17,602 nucleotides of DNA from an uncultured Caldilinea sp. (lineage in GTDB: Bacteria > Chloroflexota > Anaerolineae > Caldilineales > Caldilineaceae), in assembly GCF_937128415.1 (NCBI RefSeq), contig NZ_CAKZMJ010000046.1, forward strand, positions 1 through 17,602, written 5' to 3'. Positions 1-12,650 of the stretch are shown here, one piece after another. The stretch's first letter is position 1. Each line of letters starts with the position of its first letter. The notes below the pieces were generated by a model. It was not told the DNA's origin and did no database searches. It worked only from the letters and a program-made list of their open reading frames with translations. The position numbers were made by a program, and so were the translations under genes.

Positions 1-533
1 CTTGGAGGGCGGGATGCGCTTTGAGAAACGCTTCAAGCGCTTCCTCGAGCTGAGCCAGTTCTTGTTCGAGTTGTTGAATGGTGCGTTCCAGGCTCTGGCG
101 CACACTGGCGGGAGGGTGAGGATGTTTTTTAAGCGTGAAGAGGCGATTGCGTTCGCGCTGGAGGAGGTCCTCGACGTCCTGGCGCCGCCGCAGCAGGAGG
201 TCCAGCTCCTGAATTTCAGGCGGCGTCTGCTCCTGGGGGGCTGGCTGCATGCGCTCGCCATATTCGGCCAACAGCAGGGCGTCCTGAACGTCCGTCTTGG
301 CGCGCCTGCCTGCGCCTTGCGCCCAGCGGCGCACCTGCAGCGGGTTGACCTGGGTGATGCGCCATCCTCTGCGATGGGCAAACAACACCAGGGCTGCCTG
401 ATAACCTGCGGTGGGTTCCAGGATCAGATGGATGGCGCTGGCTCCTTCCGCTCGACGCAACGCTTCGACTGCTCCAGGCAACCCCCTCAAAGCTGGCATA
501 CGCCACGTCCTCACCGACATAGAGGATCGTCAT
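1..533 (-). pseudogene. IS110-family DEDD transposase, frameshifted and cut by the window edge
   Basis: IS110 transposases are RuvC-like DEDD recombinases that mobilise their element under guidance of a bridge RNA. Translation from ATG at 533 begins MTILYVGEDVAYASFEG and then loses the family pattern. A one-base shift at the G5 run (CCCCC on the plus strand, 482-486) restores it: LPGAVEALRR, then LEPTAGY, then VNPLQVRRWAQGAGRRAKTD and VQDALLLAEYGE, followed by a charged helical region to the window edge. In the joined protein the presumed catalytic acids are D9, E39, D81 and D84, so all four DEDD residues are still encoded. The C-terminal Ser-containing domain lies left of position 1. The reading break may be a true inactivating mutation or a homopolymer sequencing error; programmed frameshifting is less likely. 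Family assignment is firm; activity is doubtful. Confidence 0.8.
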
Positions 534-745
534 CTGTTGGACTCCTTTCCGTATGCACTCTGGGCAGCTTCGTTCGGGCTCCGACCCTGCGATGCACCTC
601 CATCCTGGTATGCGGGCTTTGCGCCTGTGATTCTCTCCGTTCGCATGGTCAGGGGGCGATTGCCCACGCTCAACCTGTCTCCTTCCAAGCACCGGCTTCG
701 GTGCAGCTGCGGTTTCTCAGCCCTTGAAGCTGTACGTGGCAGCTA
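534..745 (-). ncRNA. Candidate IS110 left end with bridge-RNA region
   Basis: This stretch holds no convincing gene. It lies directly upstream of the transposase start, where IS110-group elements encode the bridge RNA that base-pairs with donor and target DNA. Small perfect hairpins are visible: GCACCG/CGGTGC at 689-694 and 699-704 with a four-base loop, and TCGG/CCGA at 574-577 and 581-584. The position is established family knowledge. The presence of a functional RNA here is inference, because I cannot fold it or identify the guide loops with confidence. Confidence 0.4.
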
Positions 746-890
746 AATACTTATGGTATCTTATAATTCACCGAAAAGTTACGGAGAATGCACAGGTGCT
801 TACAGGCAGCACCTCCACATTTCGGTGTTGAAACATTTAAAAAATTCTCAACGCAACACTATCCAATCCACCGAAGGAGCATCCAATCCC
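746..890 (+). promoter_or_regulatory. Leader region of the uxaC-uxaE operon with complementary repeats
   Basis: This AT-richer gap contains a TATAAT hexamer at 762-767 without a good -35 box at the usual distance. CACCGAAA at 769-776 is complementary to TTTCGGTG at 820-827. Between them sits a second hairpin, AGGTGCT at 794-800 with AGCACCT at 808-814. A further CACCGAA at 869-875 overlaps the ribosome binding site (GAAGGAG, 873-879) and could also pair with 821-827. The repeats could be operator half-sites or alternative RNA pairings. No coding sequence is supported here; the in-frame ATG at 753 would add 46 residues unlike the family. Confidence 0.4.
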
Positions 891-2315
<1,425 letters not shown>

Positions 2316-2334
2316 ATCAAAAAGGAGACATGGA

Positions 2335-3777
2335 ATGAGCATCACTCCCTTTTCCATGAACGCCCTGCGCGTCGTGCAGATGGAGGACGCCGTTTATACA
2401 CTGGGGCGTTCGTCGAGCGACGGCGCGCTCCATCTTCTCGTACGCGGGAATTCGGCGACGTTCCACGGCGAGCGATGGGACGATGCGTTGATCTGCCCCC
2501 TGGACGCCGAGAACGCGCGCGCCTTGCAAGAACGGCTTCCCTGGCTCAAGCCACAGCCGCTGGGCAGCCGCCTCTCCTTCGGTTTCGGCGACCGCATCGG
2601 CCTGGCCACCCCCGGCCACATCGATGCGCTGCGCAATACCGATCCAGCGGGTCGCATTGCGCCGATCTTTGCACAACAATCCGTGCGCGAAAATGAACGC
2701 CTGCACCGCACGCCTGAAGAGGTGATGACGGCCGCCATCTGGAGCCTTTTCGCCGAAGATTGGCGCCTGCCCTGGGGCGCCGACGCCGATCACGTCAAGG
2801 AGCCAGAGCACGTCGCTCCGTTCGTCGCCGCCGGCTACACCTTTTTCACCATCGATCCCAGCGATTATGTGGACAACGCAGCGCAAACAAATGATTTGAC
2901 CGTGTTGCGTATGAAGTGTGAGGCTTTGCCTTGGGATGTTTTGGAGACAACCTATTTTTCACTATACGAAAACTATCGCGATCACACCATCGCACTTGAC
3001 GGGGAGACGCTCCACTTCGACGAAGAGACGCTGCTGCGCAGCCTCGCCAAATACGGTCGCGCGCTCGCTCACACCGTGCGCATCGCAGCCACACTGCGCG
3101 CCGCCTTCGGCGGAACTCCGTTTGATTTGGAAATGTCCGTCGATGAAACCGATGCGCCAACCTCGGCGCATGAACATTTCTTTATCGCCAATGAGCTGCT
3201 TCGCCGCAATATTCCGCTCGTCAGCCTCGCCCCTCGCTTCGTGGGCAAGTTCCAGAAAGGCGTCGATTACATGGGCGATCCGGCGGAATTCGAGGCGGAG
3301 CTGACGCACCATGTCGCTGTGATGCGTTATTTCCATCGTTATAAGCTGAGCGTTCACACCGGCTCGGACAAGTTCAGCATCTACCCCATCCTGGCGCGAC
3401 GCGCAGGCGATAGCGTGCACATTAAAACCGCCGGCACCAGTTATCTGGAGGCGCTGCGCGTCGCCGCCGTGCGCGCGCCCAACCTCTTTCGTCAGATGCT
3501 GGAAACGGGCCGCGCACACTATGAAAAAGACAAGAAGACCTACTTTCTCGACTGTCGACCGGAGCGCGTGCCGCCGGCGTCATCGCTCGCCGACGCCGAC
3601 CTCCCCGCCCTGCTCGACCAGTTCGACGCCAGACAGTTGCTGCACGTCACCTTTGGCTCGATCCTCACGACGCATGGCGCAGCGCTGCGCACTCTGCTGA
3701 CGAAATATCCCGACGACTATCGCTCGGCGCTGCGTCGCCACTTTGCGCGCCACCTCCAGCCGTTTGTCGAAATGTAA
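2335..3777 (+). CDS. uxaE: Tagaturonate/fructuronate epimerase (UxaE)
   Basis: UxaE, first described in Thermotoga, epimerises D-tagaturonate and D-fructuronate, so that galacturonate and glucuronate feed one shared branch. The 480 residues match that protein's usual length and it can be followed along the whole chain: FGFGDRIGLATPGH (82-95), PIFAQQSVRENER (110-122), WGADADHVK (147-155), FFTIDPSDYV (170-179), EMSVDETDAPTS (266-277), LSVHTGSDKFSIYP (338-351), IKTAGTSYLEA (363-373) and RQLLHVTFGSIL (433-444). The His, Asp and Glu residues in these blocks are the likely metal and substrate ligands. The start at 2335 is set by AAGGAGA at 2322-2328, seven bases upstream; an in-frame ATG at 2281 lies inside uxaC and adds only unrelated residues. 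It follows uxaC in one operon, which strongly supports both assignments. No reductase, dehydratase or kinase of the pathway is in the window. Confidence 0.92.
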   Translation: MSITPFSMNALRVVQMEDAVYTLGRSSSDGALHLLVRGNSATFHGERWDDALICPLDAENARALQERLPWLKPQPLGSRLSFGFGDRIGLATPGHIDALRNTDPAGRIAPIFAQQSVRENERLHRTPEEVMTAAIWSLFAEDWRLPWGADADHVKEPEHVAPFVAAGYTFFTIDPSDYVDNAAQTNDLTVLRMKCEALPWDVLETTYFSLYENYRDHTIALDGETLHFDEETLLRSLAKYGRALAHTVRIAATLRAAFGGTPFDLEMSVDETDAPTSAHEHFFIANELLRRNIPLVSLAPRFVGKFQKGVDYMGDPAEFEAELTHHVAVMRYFHRYKLSVHTGSDKFSIYPILARRAGDSVHIKTAGTSYLEALRVAAVRAPNLFRQMLETGRAHYEKDKKTYFLDCRPERVPPASSLADADLPALLDQFDARQLLHVTFGSILTTHGAALRTLLTKYPDDYRSALRRHFARHLQPFVEM

Positions 3778-3804
3778 ACGCAATTCTCATGTCTATGCGA
3801 AACA

Positions 3805-3836
3805 TCGCCCTCGATTTCTCAAGAGATCGAGGGCGA
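3805..3836 (+). terminator. Hairpin after uxaE, probable terminator
   Basis: TCGCCCTCGAT at 3805-3815 pairs perfectly with ATCGAGGGCGA at 3826-3836, an 11-bp stem closing a 10-base loop, 28 bases after the uxaE stop. There is no T-run after it on either strand, so it is not a canonical intrinsic terminator. It could instead mark a Rho-dependent end or protect the 3' end of the mRNA. Confidence 0.55.
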
Positions 3837-3980
3837 CGCCCCCTTCTCCAATCGCTTTCCCCAGCCGCCACGGAACTGGAGCGAACGGCAAAGACATTGT
3901 ATGATTGAAAGGTTGTGAGATGCATAGAATCGCTTCACGAGGAATGTGCACGAGCGTGACCGGGATGATATAACAACGCC

Positions 3981-4757
<777 letters not shown>

Positions 4758-4773
4758 CCGAACGAGGAAGAGA

Positions 4774-7700
4774 GTGCATCGCATCGCTCGCTTGTGGCAA
4801 CAGCTTGACCCAAAACAACGCAGACAGGCGCAAATTGCAACCGCTTCATTGATCGGGCTGCTCTTGGTGATGCTGGTCGCCGCCATGGCTTTTCAGGTCG
4901 GTCAGTCTATGGGGCTGGCTCGCGCCCAAGAAGCGGCCGCCACCGCCGAAGCAATGCGCAACGCGCTGGGGTTCTCACTGACGCCGCTCCCTTCGGCCAC
5001 GCCCACCGAGACGCTGGAGCCGACGTTCACGCCGACCTTGACGCCAACGCCCACGGCGACGCCGGCCAGCCCGGCGGAGTGGGCCGAGCGCTATTTCATT
5101 CTGGCCCTGCAAGGGCTGAACACCCTCGCCGCCCTTGATTTCACGCCCGAGCGCGCCGCCGCCCTGACCGAGCGGCTTGCCCACGAGCAAGGGTTGATTT
5201 TCGTGCCGGCCAGCTATCGCCAAATCTCCGAAGACCCCTGGATGGCCTTTGCGGCCCCACGCACGCCGAATGGAGCGCCGCTGCCGATGTTCTTCTGGCG
5301 CAGCGCGGAAGCCGGCAACGCCGTCGAAGGTCAGCTTCTCCTCGACGTTGCCGCCGCCTTGAGCGAGCGCAGCGCCGGATACGTCGCGCTCGCTGCAGGC
5401 ATCGGAGAGGCTGCGCTCGGCGTTGACGCCCAGGGAGTGCGCTACCTCCTGACCCTGGAGCGCCCGGAAGCGCGCTCTCTCCTCACCGCCTATCTCTGGA
5501 GGCAGCCATCCCCGGGTGCGGCGTTTGAGGTGCTCTGGCGCAGCGACGACGAGCCACAGTGGCGTTTCGATTCGGCCAGCAGCGAGGTGCGCTTTGAGTT
5601 CAACGAAGGCGAGCCTTTGCCCGACATTGTGATCTCCGGCCCCCTACCCGCCGACAGCCCCATTCGCACAGAAGAAGGCGCCACCGGCGTGTTCATCGAA
5701 CAGCCGCCGTTTGCCCAACAACGACTACAGACGCGATGGCGTCCCTTGCTGGCCAGCGAGCTAGACGCCAATGCGCCGCCGCGCATCATCGGTTACCGGC
5801 TGGCGCAGGCGGAAGTCGAGCCGACCCCCCTCAGCACACTGGCGACCATCCTAGCGCGGCTCCAGAGCGGACAGATCAGCCGTGCACAGTCGCTGGTCAA
5901 ACGCATCGACCTGCTCAATGAAATGTTCGACCTGGGATTGGCGACGCCCGGCGACTGGATGGCCGTTTATGTCAATGAGATGGATCGGGAAATTCAGGAT
6001 GGCTCCACGTCGCTGCGCTTGCGCTTTTTTGACAACGCCGACCGCAACCGCAGCTTCGAGGCCATCTTCGAGGAGGATTTTGCAACGGGGCGCTACATTC
6101 TCACCTCGATCGGCCGGGTGGTGTTGGCCAGCAGCGCAGGGTTGGTGACGCCTGCGCCGCCGCGCCCCACGGCGACGCCGACGGTGGTTGCCGTCGCGGC
6201 GGCGCCGATCGCTGACCTGGGAGAATTCACGATCACGCTGCCCATCGAGGACGAAAGCGCAGCGCTTAACCCGACGCTTGAGCCGACGCCAACCCCGACG
6301 CCGACCTTCACGCCCACGCCAACCGATACGCCGACGGCGACGCCAACGCCGACAGACACGCCGACGCCGACCGACACCCCCACGGCAACGCCGTCGCCGA
6401 CCGAGACACCCACACCCACGCCGACCGAAAAACCGCTTCCGATCCCGAACATTCCGGCGGATGCAACGCCCTCGCTCACCGGCTACATGTTGCTCTCCGA
6501 AACCGGTCGGCTGCGCGGCGGCCCGGGCACCGACTACATTGTCATCGCCGGCCTGGAAAACGGCACGCCCGTTGACATCTTCGGCGTCACCGAGGCCGGC
6601 GACTGGCTGCTCATCCGCGCTGCGGTCGTCAACGACGGCCGCACCAACGTCGTCGGCTGGGTGGCGACGCAACTGGTGATTCCTTATGGCGACTATAGCG
6701 CCGTCCCGCGCTATCGCGCCGACGGCGCGCCCGTGGATGCGCCGCTGTGGGAAGAGTCTTCCAATACGGACGCTTCACTCCTGGCGGCGCTACCCACCGC
6801 CACGCCGACGCCGACGCCGCTGGTCACGCCGGTGATTCGTCTGCCGACTGTGGCGACGCCGCCCACAGGCAGCATCCCTGCGCCAGAGGCGGATGAGCAG
6901 GTGGTCACGATGGGGGGCGGCGCCATCCCCGCCGATCCGATGACGCCGCTTATGGCGACGAACGCCGCCGGCGCTCCGGTCCAGATCGACGTGCGCGAGG
7001 CCGTCGTCGAAGTCTGGAGCACAGTGCTCGGCGCTCCAGAAGGACAATGGACGCCGGCCAACGCGGCGTTGTTATGGCCCGGCGCAGTCGTCTACATGAA
7101 GGGACAGCCGGACGCGCTACGCAACAACGAGGGGATGGAGCGCTGGCGCGCGCTGCGCATGCGCATCGTGGCTGCCCCGCCTATCGAGCGCGTCAAGGAG
7201 CTGTCCCTGCCCGAAATCGCCGCCGCGACGACGGCCAACCAGGCGATTGCGCTGCTAGGGGGAAGCGCGATGTCCGGTCTTTTTCTGCTGCAGCGAGAGG
7301 GCCAGGCGCGCCAGGTGTGGCAATACGAAACGTCTGCCCGCTGGCTCAACAGCGACCCGAACGCCGGCTTCATTGTGACGGAGCCGCCGGCTTCAGGCGG
7401 CCTGAACACCTTCAGCTGGGTGCGCAACGACGGAACCGGTCTGCAGATCGCCGCCCAACCGTTCCGCACGATCCGCGGGGTCGCAGGCGACGCCTATGGC
7501 GGGTTGTGGTGGATCGAAACGCCGAACGCAGCGCTGGATCTCTGGCAGCTCTGGCACTATGACCCGGCGACCGCCCAAATTGCGCTGCGGCTGCAGGGCG
7601 ATGGCGAAATGTTTGGCCTGGCCGGCGGACCGAGAAACATTTCATTGAGGCCGACGCTGGTGGCCGTGCAGCCGGTGACGCCGGGCGATCCCTCGGCCAT

Positions 7701-8370
7701 CTATCTGTTCGTCGACACGGAGGACGCCGTTTCACAACAGCCGTTCGCCGGCTTCTTCCGTCTGCGCGTGGAGACAAATGCAGAGGGCCGCGGCGTCGTC
7801 ACAGAAGGGCCGCAACAGCTCCTCGAAAAGGGCGCCTACCGCGGTCCCCTTGCGCTCAGCCCCGATCTCTCGCGTCTGGCGTTTTTCGCCTACGACGCCA
7901 ATCAGCCCAGCCTCACCTCCGGTGTGGTGCGCCCGGCCAATGCGCTCAACGTCCTGACGCTCTCCGGGCGCGGGGCCAGCATCATCCGCACAGCTTACGT
8001 CACCGAGACGCGCTTCGAGTTCCTGGGATCCGCAGCTGTGTGGCAGGGGACGGATCAAGTGATTCTGGCGCGCAGTCGTTTTGCGCCTGGGTCAGGTGAA
8101 CAGGAAGATTGGTTTGGGCTGGTGCAGGTCGAATTGCCGCCTCCAGGCGCATCACCCGCCGACCCAATCACTGCTCGCTCATATCTGCTGCCCCGGCAGC
8201 AGTCCGCCCTGACCTTTGCATCCTGTCTGGATGGCGTCTCGGTGCTGGTGCTGACGCGCGAACGCAGCGGCGCCCAACAATTGATGCGCTGGGAAGGGGG
8301 CGACCAGGTCTTTCCCCTGTTCGGCATTCCTGCGCCGTTGGACCGCCTGTATCTTTGCTGGCGACCGTGA
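4774..8370 (+). CDS. Large membrane-anchored surface protein with three Thr-Pro stalks and an SH3b domain
   Basis: The 1198 residues begin with a short basic cytoplasmic segment and one transmembrane helix (about 21-42), so the rest should face outwards. Thr-Pro stalks lie at about 70-100, 459-471 plus 499-555, and 676-689, dividing the protein into at least three globular parts. A bacterial SH3 domain is recognisable at about 569-636, with LRGGPGTDYIVIAGLENG and, near its end, VVGWVATQLV; such domains usually bind peptidoglycan or peptides. The C-terminal third (from about 850) has repeated aromatic and Gly-rich strands such as GGLWWIETPN and could be a beta-propeller, but this is uncertain. 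The GTG start at 4774 is supported by GAGGAAGAG ending just before it. Its stop is two bases before the next start, implying translational coupling. I do not recognise a named family for the whole protein. Confidence 0.85.
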   Translation: MHRIARLWQQLDPKQRRQAQIATASLIGLLLVMLVAAMAFQVGQSMGLARAQEAAATAEAMRNALGFSLTPLPSATPTETLEPTFTPTLTPTPTATPASPAEWAERYFILALQGLNTLAALDFTPERAAALTERLAHEQGLIFVPASYRQISEDPWMAFAAPRTPNGAPLPMFFWRSAEAGNAVEGQLLLDVAAALSERSAGYVALAAGIGEAALGVDAQGVRYLLTLERPEARSLLTAYLWRQPSPGAAFEVLWRSDDEPQWRFDSASSEVRFEFNEGEPLPDIVISGPLPADSPIRTEEGATGVFIEQPPFAQQRLQTRWRPLLASELDANAPPRIIGYRLAQAEVEPTPLSTLATILARLQSGQISRAQSLVKRIDLLNEMFDLGLATPGDWMAVYVNEMDREIQDGSTSLRLRFFDNADRNRSFEAIFEEDFATGRYILTSIGRVVLASSAGLVTPAPPRPTATPTVVAVAAAPIADLGEFTITLPIEDESAALNPTLEPTPTPTPTFTPTPTDTPTATPTPTDTPTPTDTPTATPSPTETPTPTPTEKPLPIPNIPADATPSLTGYMLLSETGRLRGGPGTDYIVIAGLENGTPVDIFGVTEAGDWLLIRAAVVNDGRTNVVGWVATQLVIPYGDYSAVPRYRADGAPVDAPLWEESSNTDASLLAALPTATPTPTPLVTPVIRLPTVATPPTGSIPAPEADEQVVTMGGGAIPADPMTPLMATNAAGAPVQIDVREAVVEVWSTVLGAPEGQWTPANAALLWPGAVVYMKGQPDALRNNEGMERWRALRMRIVAAPPIERVKELSLPEIAAATTANQAIALLGGSAMSGLFLLQREGQARQVWQYETSARWLNSDPNAGFIVTEPPASGGLNTFSWVRNDGTGLQIAAQPFRTIRGVAGDAYGGLWWIETPNAALDLWQLWHYDPATAQIALRLQGDGEMFGLAGGPRNISLRPTLVAVQPVTPGDPSAIYLFVDTEDAVSQQPFAGFFRLRVETNAEGRGVVTEGPQQLLEKGAYRGPLALSPDLSRLAFFAYDANQPSLTSGVVRPANALNVLTLSGRGASIIRTAYVTETRFEFLGSAAVWQGTDQVILARSRFAPGSGEQEDWFGLVQVELPPPGASPADPITARSYLLPRQQSALTFASCLDGVSVLVLTRERSGAQQLMRWEGGDQVFPLFGIPAPLDRLYLCWRP
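6268..6435 (+). repeat. Low-complexity Thr-Pro coding repeat
   Basis: Degenerate short units built on ACGCCGAC encode an alternating Thr-Pro stretch in the central stalk of the large surface protein, immediately before its SH3b domain. The antisense reading gives long Gly-Val runs, which should not be taken for a gene. Confidence 0.75.
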
Positions 8371-8372
8371 AC

Positions 8373-9159
<787 letters not shown>

Positions 9160-9173
<14 letters not shown>

Positions 9174-9188
9174 GCGCCCTCGCCGCTT
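9160..9188. terminator. Bidirectional hairpin between convergent genes, overlapping a stop codon
   Basis: AAGCGGCGAGG at 9160-9170 pairs perfectly with CCTCGCCGCTT at 9178-9188 around a seven-base loop that contains the TGA stop (9171-9173) of the four-TM gene. The converging lectin gene ends at 9221. The 11-bp GC-rich stem suits both strands; the tail after it is only weakly T-rich on the plus strand. Confidence 0.55.
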
Positions 9189-9220
9189 TCGCAGTTGTTG
9201 TGTGGGGCAAGGATGGGCGG

Positions 9221-10135
9221 CTATTTTCGGCGTCCACCCTTCAATTGCGCCTGAAGCGCTTTCAACGCCTCCATATCGCCTTTTGCAGCAAGAACCGCCT
9301 GCTCAGGCCAGGTCGTCGGGTCGGTGACGGCGAAGCGTCGCCCCGCTGCCAGCAACATCTTGCGCAGGTCCTCCGGAGAGGCGGCGGCGAGATCGGCGAA
9401 GGTGGTGATGCCGTTCTGCGCCAGCAGCTCCGCAATTTTGGGGCCGATGCCCTCGATGATTTGCAGATTGTCTGCGGCGGGTTTGTCGGTTGAGGGCGCC
9501 TCTCCGGCGCTGACGGGGGCTGCCGCCGGCGCCTTCTTGCTCTTCTTGCCTGCTCGCTTGCGCTCTTGCTGACTCTCTTGGGGGGGCGTTGCAGGCGCTT
9601 CCTCAATCTGTTTTGGACTTTCTTGTTTGCTCTCCTGGGGAAGACTTGCCGGTGCAACCGACGTCTCGATCAGTTGCGTCTGAGGCGCCGTCTCCACCGT
9701 CATAGGCAGGGGCCGCGTGAGAATGCCGATGGCGTCGATGTACCAGTCGGCGCGGCCAAAGAAGCCGACAACCTCGCTCCCCTCCGGCGCCAGGAGGGTG
9801 AACTCCACCTCGCCGCCTTCGCCGCCAAAAGTCGGCGAAACGCGCTTGTTGGTGTGAAAGCGGATGCTGTCCACATAGGCGCCGCTGCGGCCGCTGACGC
9901 CGACAAGATATTCATCTGCGTCGAGGATAAAGAGATGTTCGCGCTCGCCATGGCCTCCGATCCCAGGCAATGCCTGGAGGTTGCCGTCCGCATCGGCGTA
10001 GGCGACCTGGATGGAATCGACGAACCATCCGTATGTCACGCGAATCTGTCGGATGCGCGCGCCGGCCGGGATTTCGTACCCTTCGATGGGAAGGCCGCCC
10101 TCGCCGCCGCTGGGCCCAACTTTTGCTTTGCTCAT
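9221..10135 (-). CDS. Jacalin/griffithsin-type lectin fused to a helix-hairpin-helix domain
   Basis: Residues 5-142 form a beta-prism lectin of the jacalin fold. Its threefold symmetry is visible: GGEGG at 10-14, GGHGE at 60-64 and GGEGG at 104-108, each followed by a strand with a GxxxD-like sugar-binding motif, GWFVDSI (36-42), GAYVDSI (85-91) and DWYIDAI (130-136). The third has Asp in place of the Gly. A Gln/Glu/Pro/Ala- and Lys-rich linker (about 145-222) leads to LQIIEGIGPKIAELLAQNG (224-242), a helix-hairpin-helix of the kind that contacts DNA or proteins. A tail with TWPEQAVLAAKGD follows, typical of this module. There is no signal peptide, so the protein is predicted to be cytoplasmic, which is unusual for a lectin. 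AAAAGGAG lies 10 bases before the start. It sits 36 bases downstream of the PucR gene and probably shares its transcript. The domains are clear; the ligand and role are unknown. Confidence 0.88.
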   Translation of the reverse strand: MSKAKVGPSGGEGGLPIEGYEIPAGARIRQIRVTYGWFVDSIQVAYADADGNLQALPGIGGHGEREHLFILDADEYLVGVSGRSGAYVDSIRFHTNKRVSPTFGGEGGEVEFTLLAPEGSEVVGFFGRADWYIDAIGILTRPLPMTVETAPQTQLIETSVAPASLPQESKQESPKQIEEAPATPPQESQQERKRAGKKSKKAPAAAPVSAGEAPSTDKPAADNLQIIEGIGPKIAELLAQNGITTFADLAAASPEDLRKMLLAAGRRFAVTDPTTWPEQAVLAAKGDMEALKALQAQLKGGRRK

Positions 10136-10171
10136 ACGATGTCTGCTCCTTTTGATTTGAAGATCTTGGCG

Positions 10172-11815
<1,644 letters not shown>

Positions 11816-11856
11816 AAAATTTGCGCTGGCCCTTTTCAAAAAAGGCGCTGAAACAA

Positions 11857-11884
11857 ATTATAGAAGGGTTTTTATGCAATGCAA
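11857..11884 (-). promoter_or_regulatory. Sigma-70-type promoter of the pucR-lectin operon
   Basis: On the minus strand TTGCAT (11884-11879) is separated by 16 bases from a perfect TATAAT (11862-11857). Transcription would begin near 11850, about 35 bases before the ATG at 11815. The -35 box is part of an overlapping double TTGCATTGCAT, which could also be a binding site. Confidence 0.65.
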
Positions 11885-11975
11885 AGTGGCGAAGGGTTTG
11901 CATTTGTTCAAACCGCACAATTGCCGGAAACCCGTCGGAAGAACCGAGGTCTCCAGAGTGCATGCAGGACGAGGC

Positions 11976-12011
11976 GAAAAAGAAAGGGCGACGGCTTTGA
12001 AGCCATCGCCC
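11976..12011 (-). terminator. Intrinsic terminator of the five-TM protein gene
   Basis: Read on the minus strand, GGGCGATGGCTT and AAGCCGTCGCCC (plus-strand span 11986-12011) form a stem with one G-U pair and a tiny loop, followed by TTTCTTTTTC (11985-11976). This is a textbook Rho-independent terminator, 26 bases after the stop at 12037. It separates that gene from the pucR promoter. Confidence 0.88.
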
Positions 12012-12036
12012 GCAACGATTCTTTGGAAGTTTCTGG

Positions 12037-12573
<537 letters not shown>

Positions 12574-12588
12574 GATACAGGTGTGCAC

Positions 12589-12617
12589 ATGATAGACGAA
12601 AAGCTGACAATACGCAA
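12589..12617 (-). promoter_or_regulatory. Candidate promoter of the five-TM protein gene
   Basis: On the minus strand TTGCGT (12617-12612) and TATCAT (12594-12589) are separated by 17 bases. The -10 box has five of six consensus bases and the -35 box three. The start of transcription would fall near 12582, giving a leader of about 45 bases. A seven-base T-run lies just upstream but has no convincing stem before it. Confidence 0.4.
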
Positions 12618-12650
12618 CCCGAAAAAAAGACGATCGCCCATTCAGGCAGC

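Larger units (their letters stand above)
1..745 (-). mobile_element. IS110-family insertion sequence, 5' part (left end and transposase N-terminus)
   Basis: The minus strand carries an IS110-type transposase start at 533 and continues off the left edge of the window. IS110 elements place a non-coding left end of roughly 100-300 bases upstream of the transposase, and positions 534 to about 745 fit that. The outer boundary is inferred only from a change in base composition, from GC-rich before about 740 to AT-rich after it. IS110 elements usually lack terminal inverted repeats, so the edge cannot be fixed from this sequence alone. The 3' end of the element lies outside the window. Confidence 0.7.

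Noticed and set aside
2..727. Plus-strand open frame opposite the transposase
   Set aside because: The minus strand carries the IS110 motifs; the plus frame has none.
753..890. Upstream ATG giving uxaC 46 extra residues
   Set aside because: The added residues do not resemble the family, and the ATG at 891 has a ribosome binding site and fits the family N-terminus.
5851..6672. Minus-strand open frames with Arg-rich or Gly-Val repeats under the surface-protein stalk
   Set aside because: They are antisense readings of the Thr-Pro codon repeat; the composition is explained by ACGCCG units.
12618..12650. T-run on the minus strand after the acidic protein gene as an intrinsic terminator
   Set aside because: Seven T residues are present (12621-12627 region), but no stable GC stem precedes them, only very short pairings.
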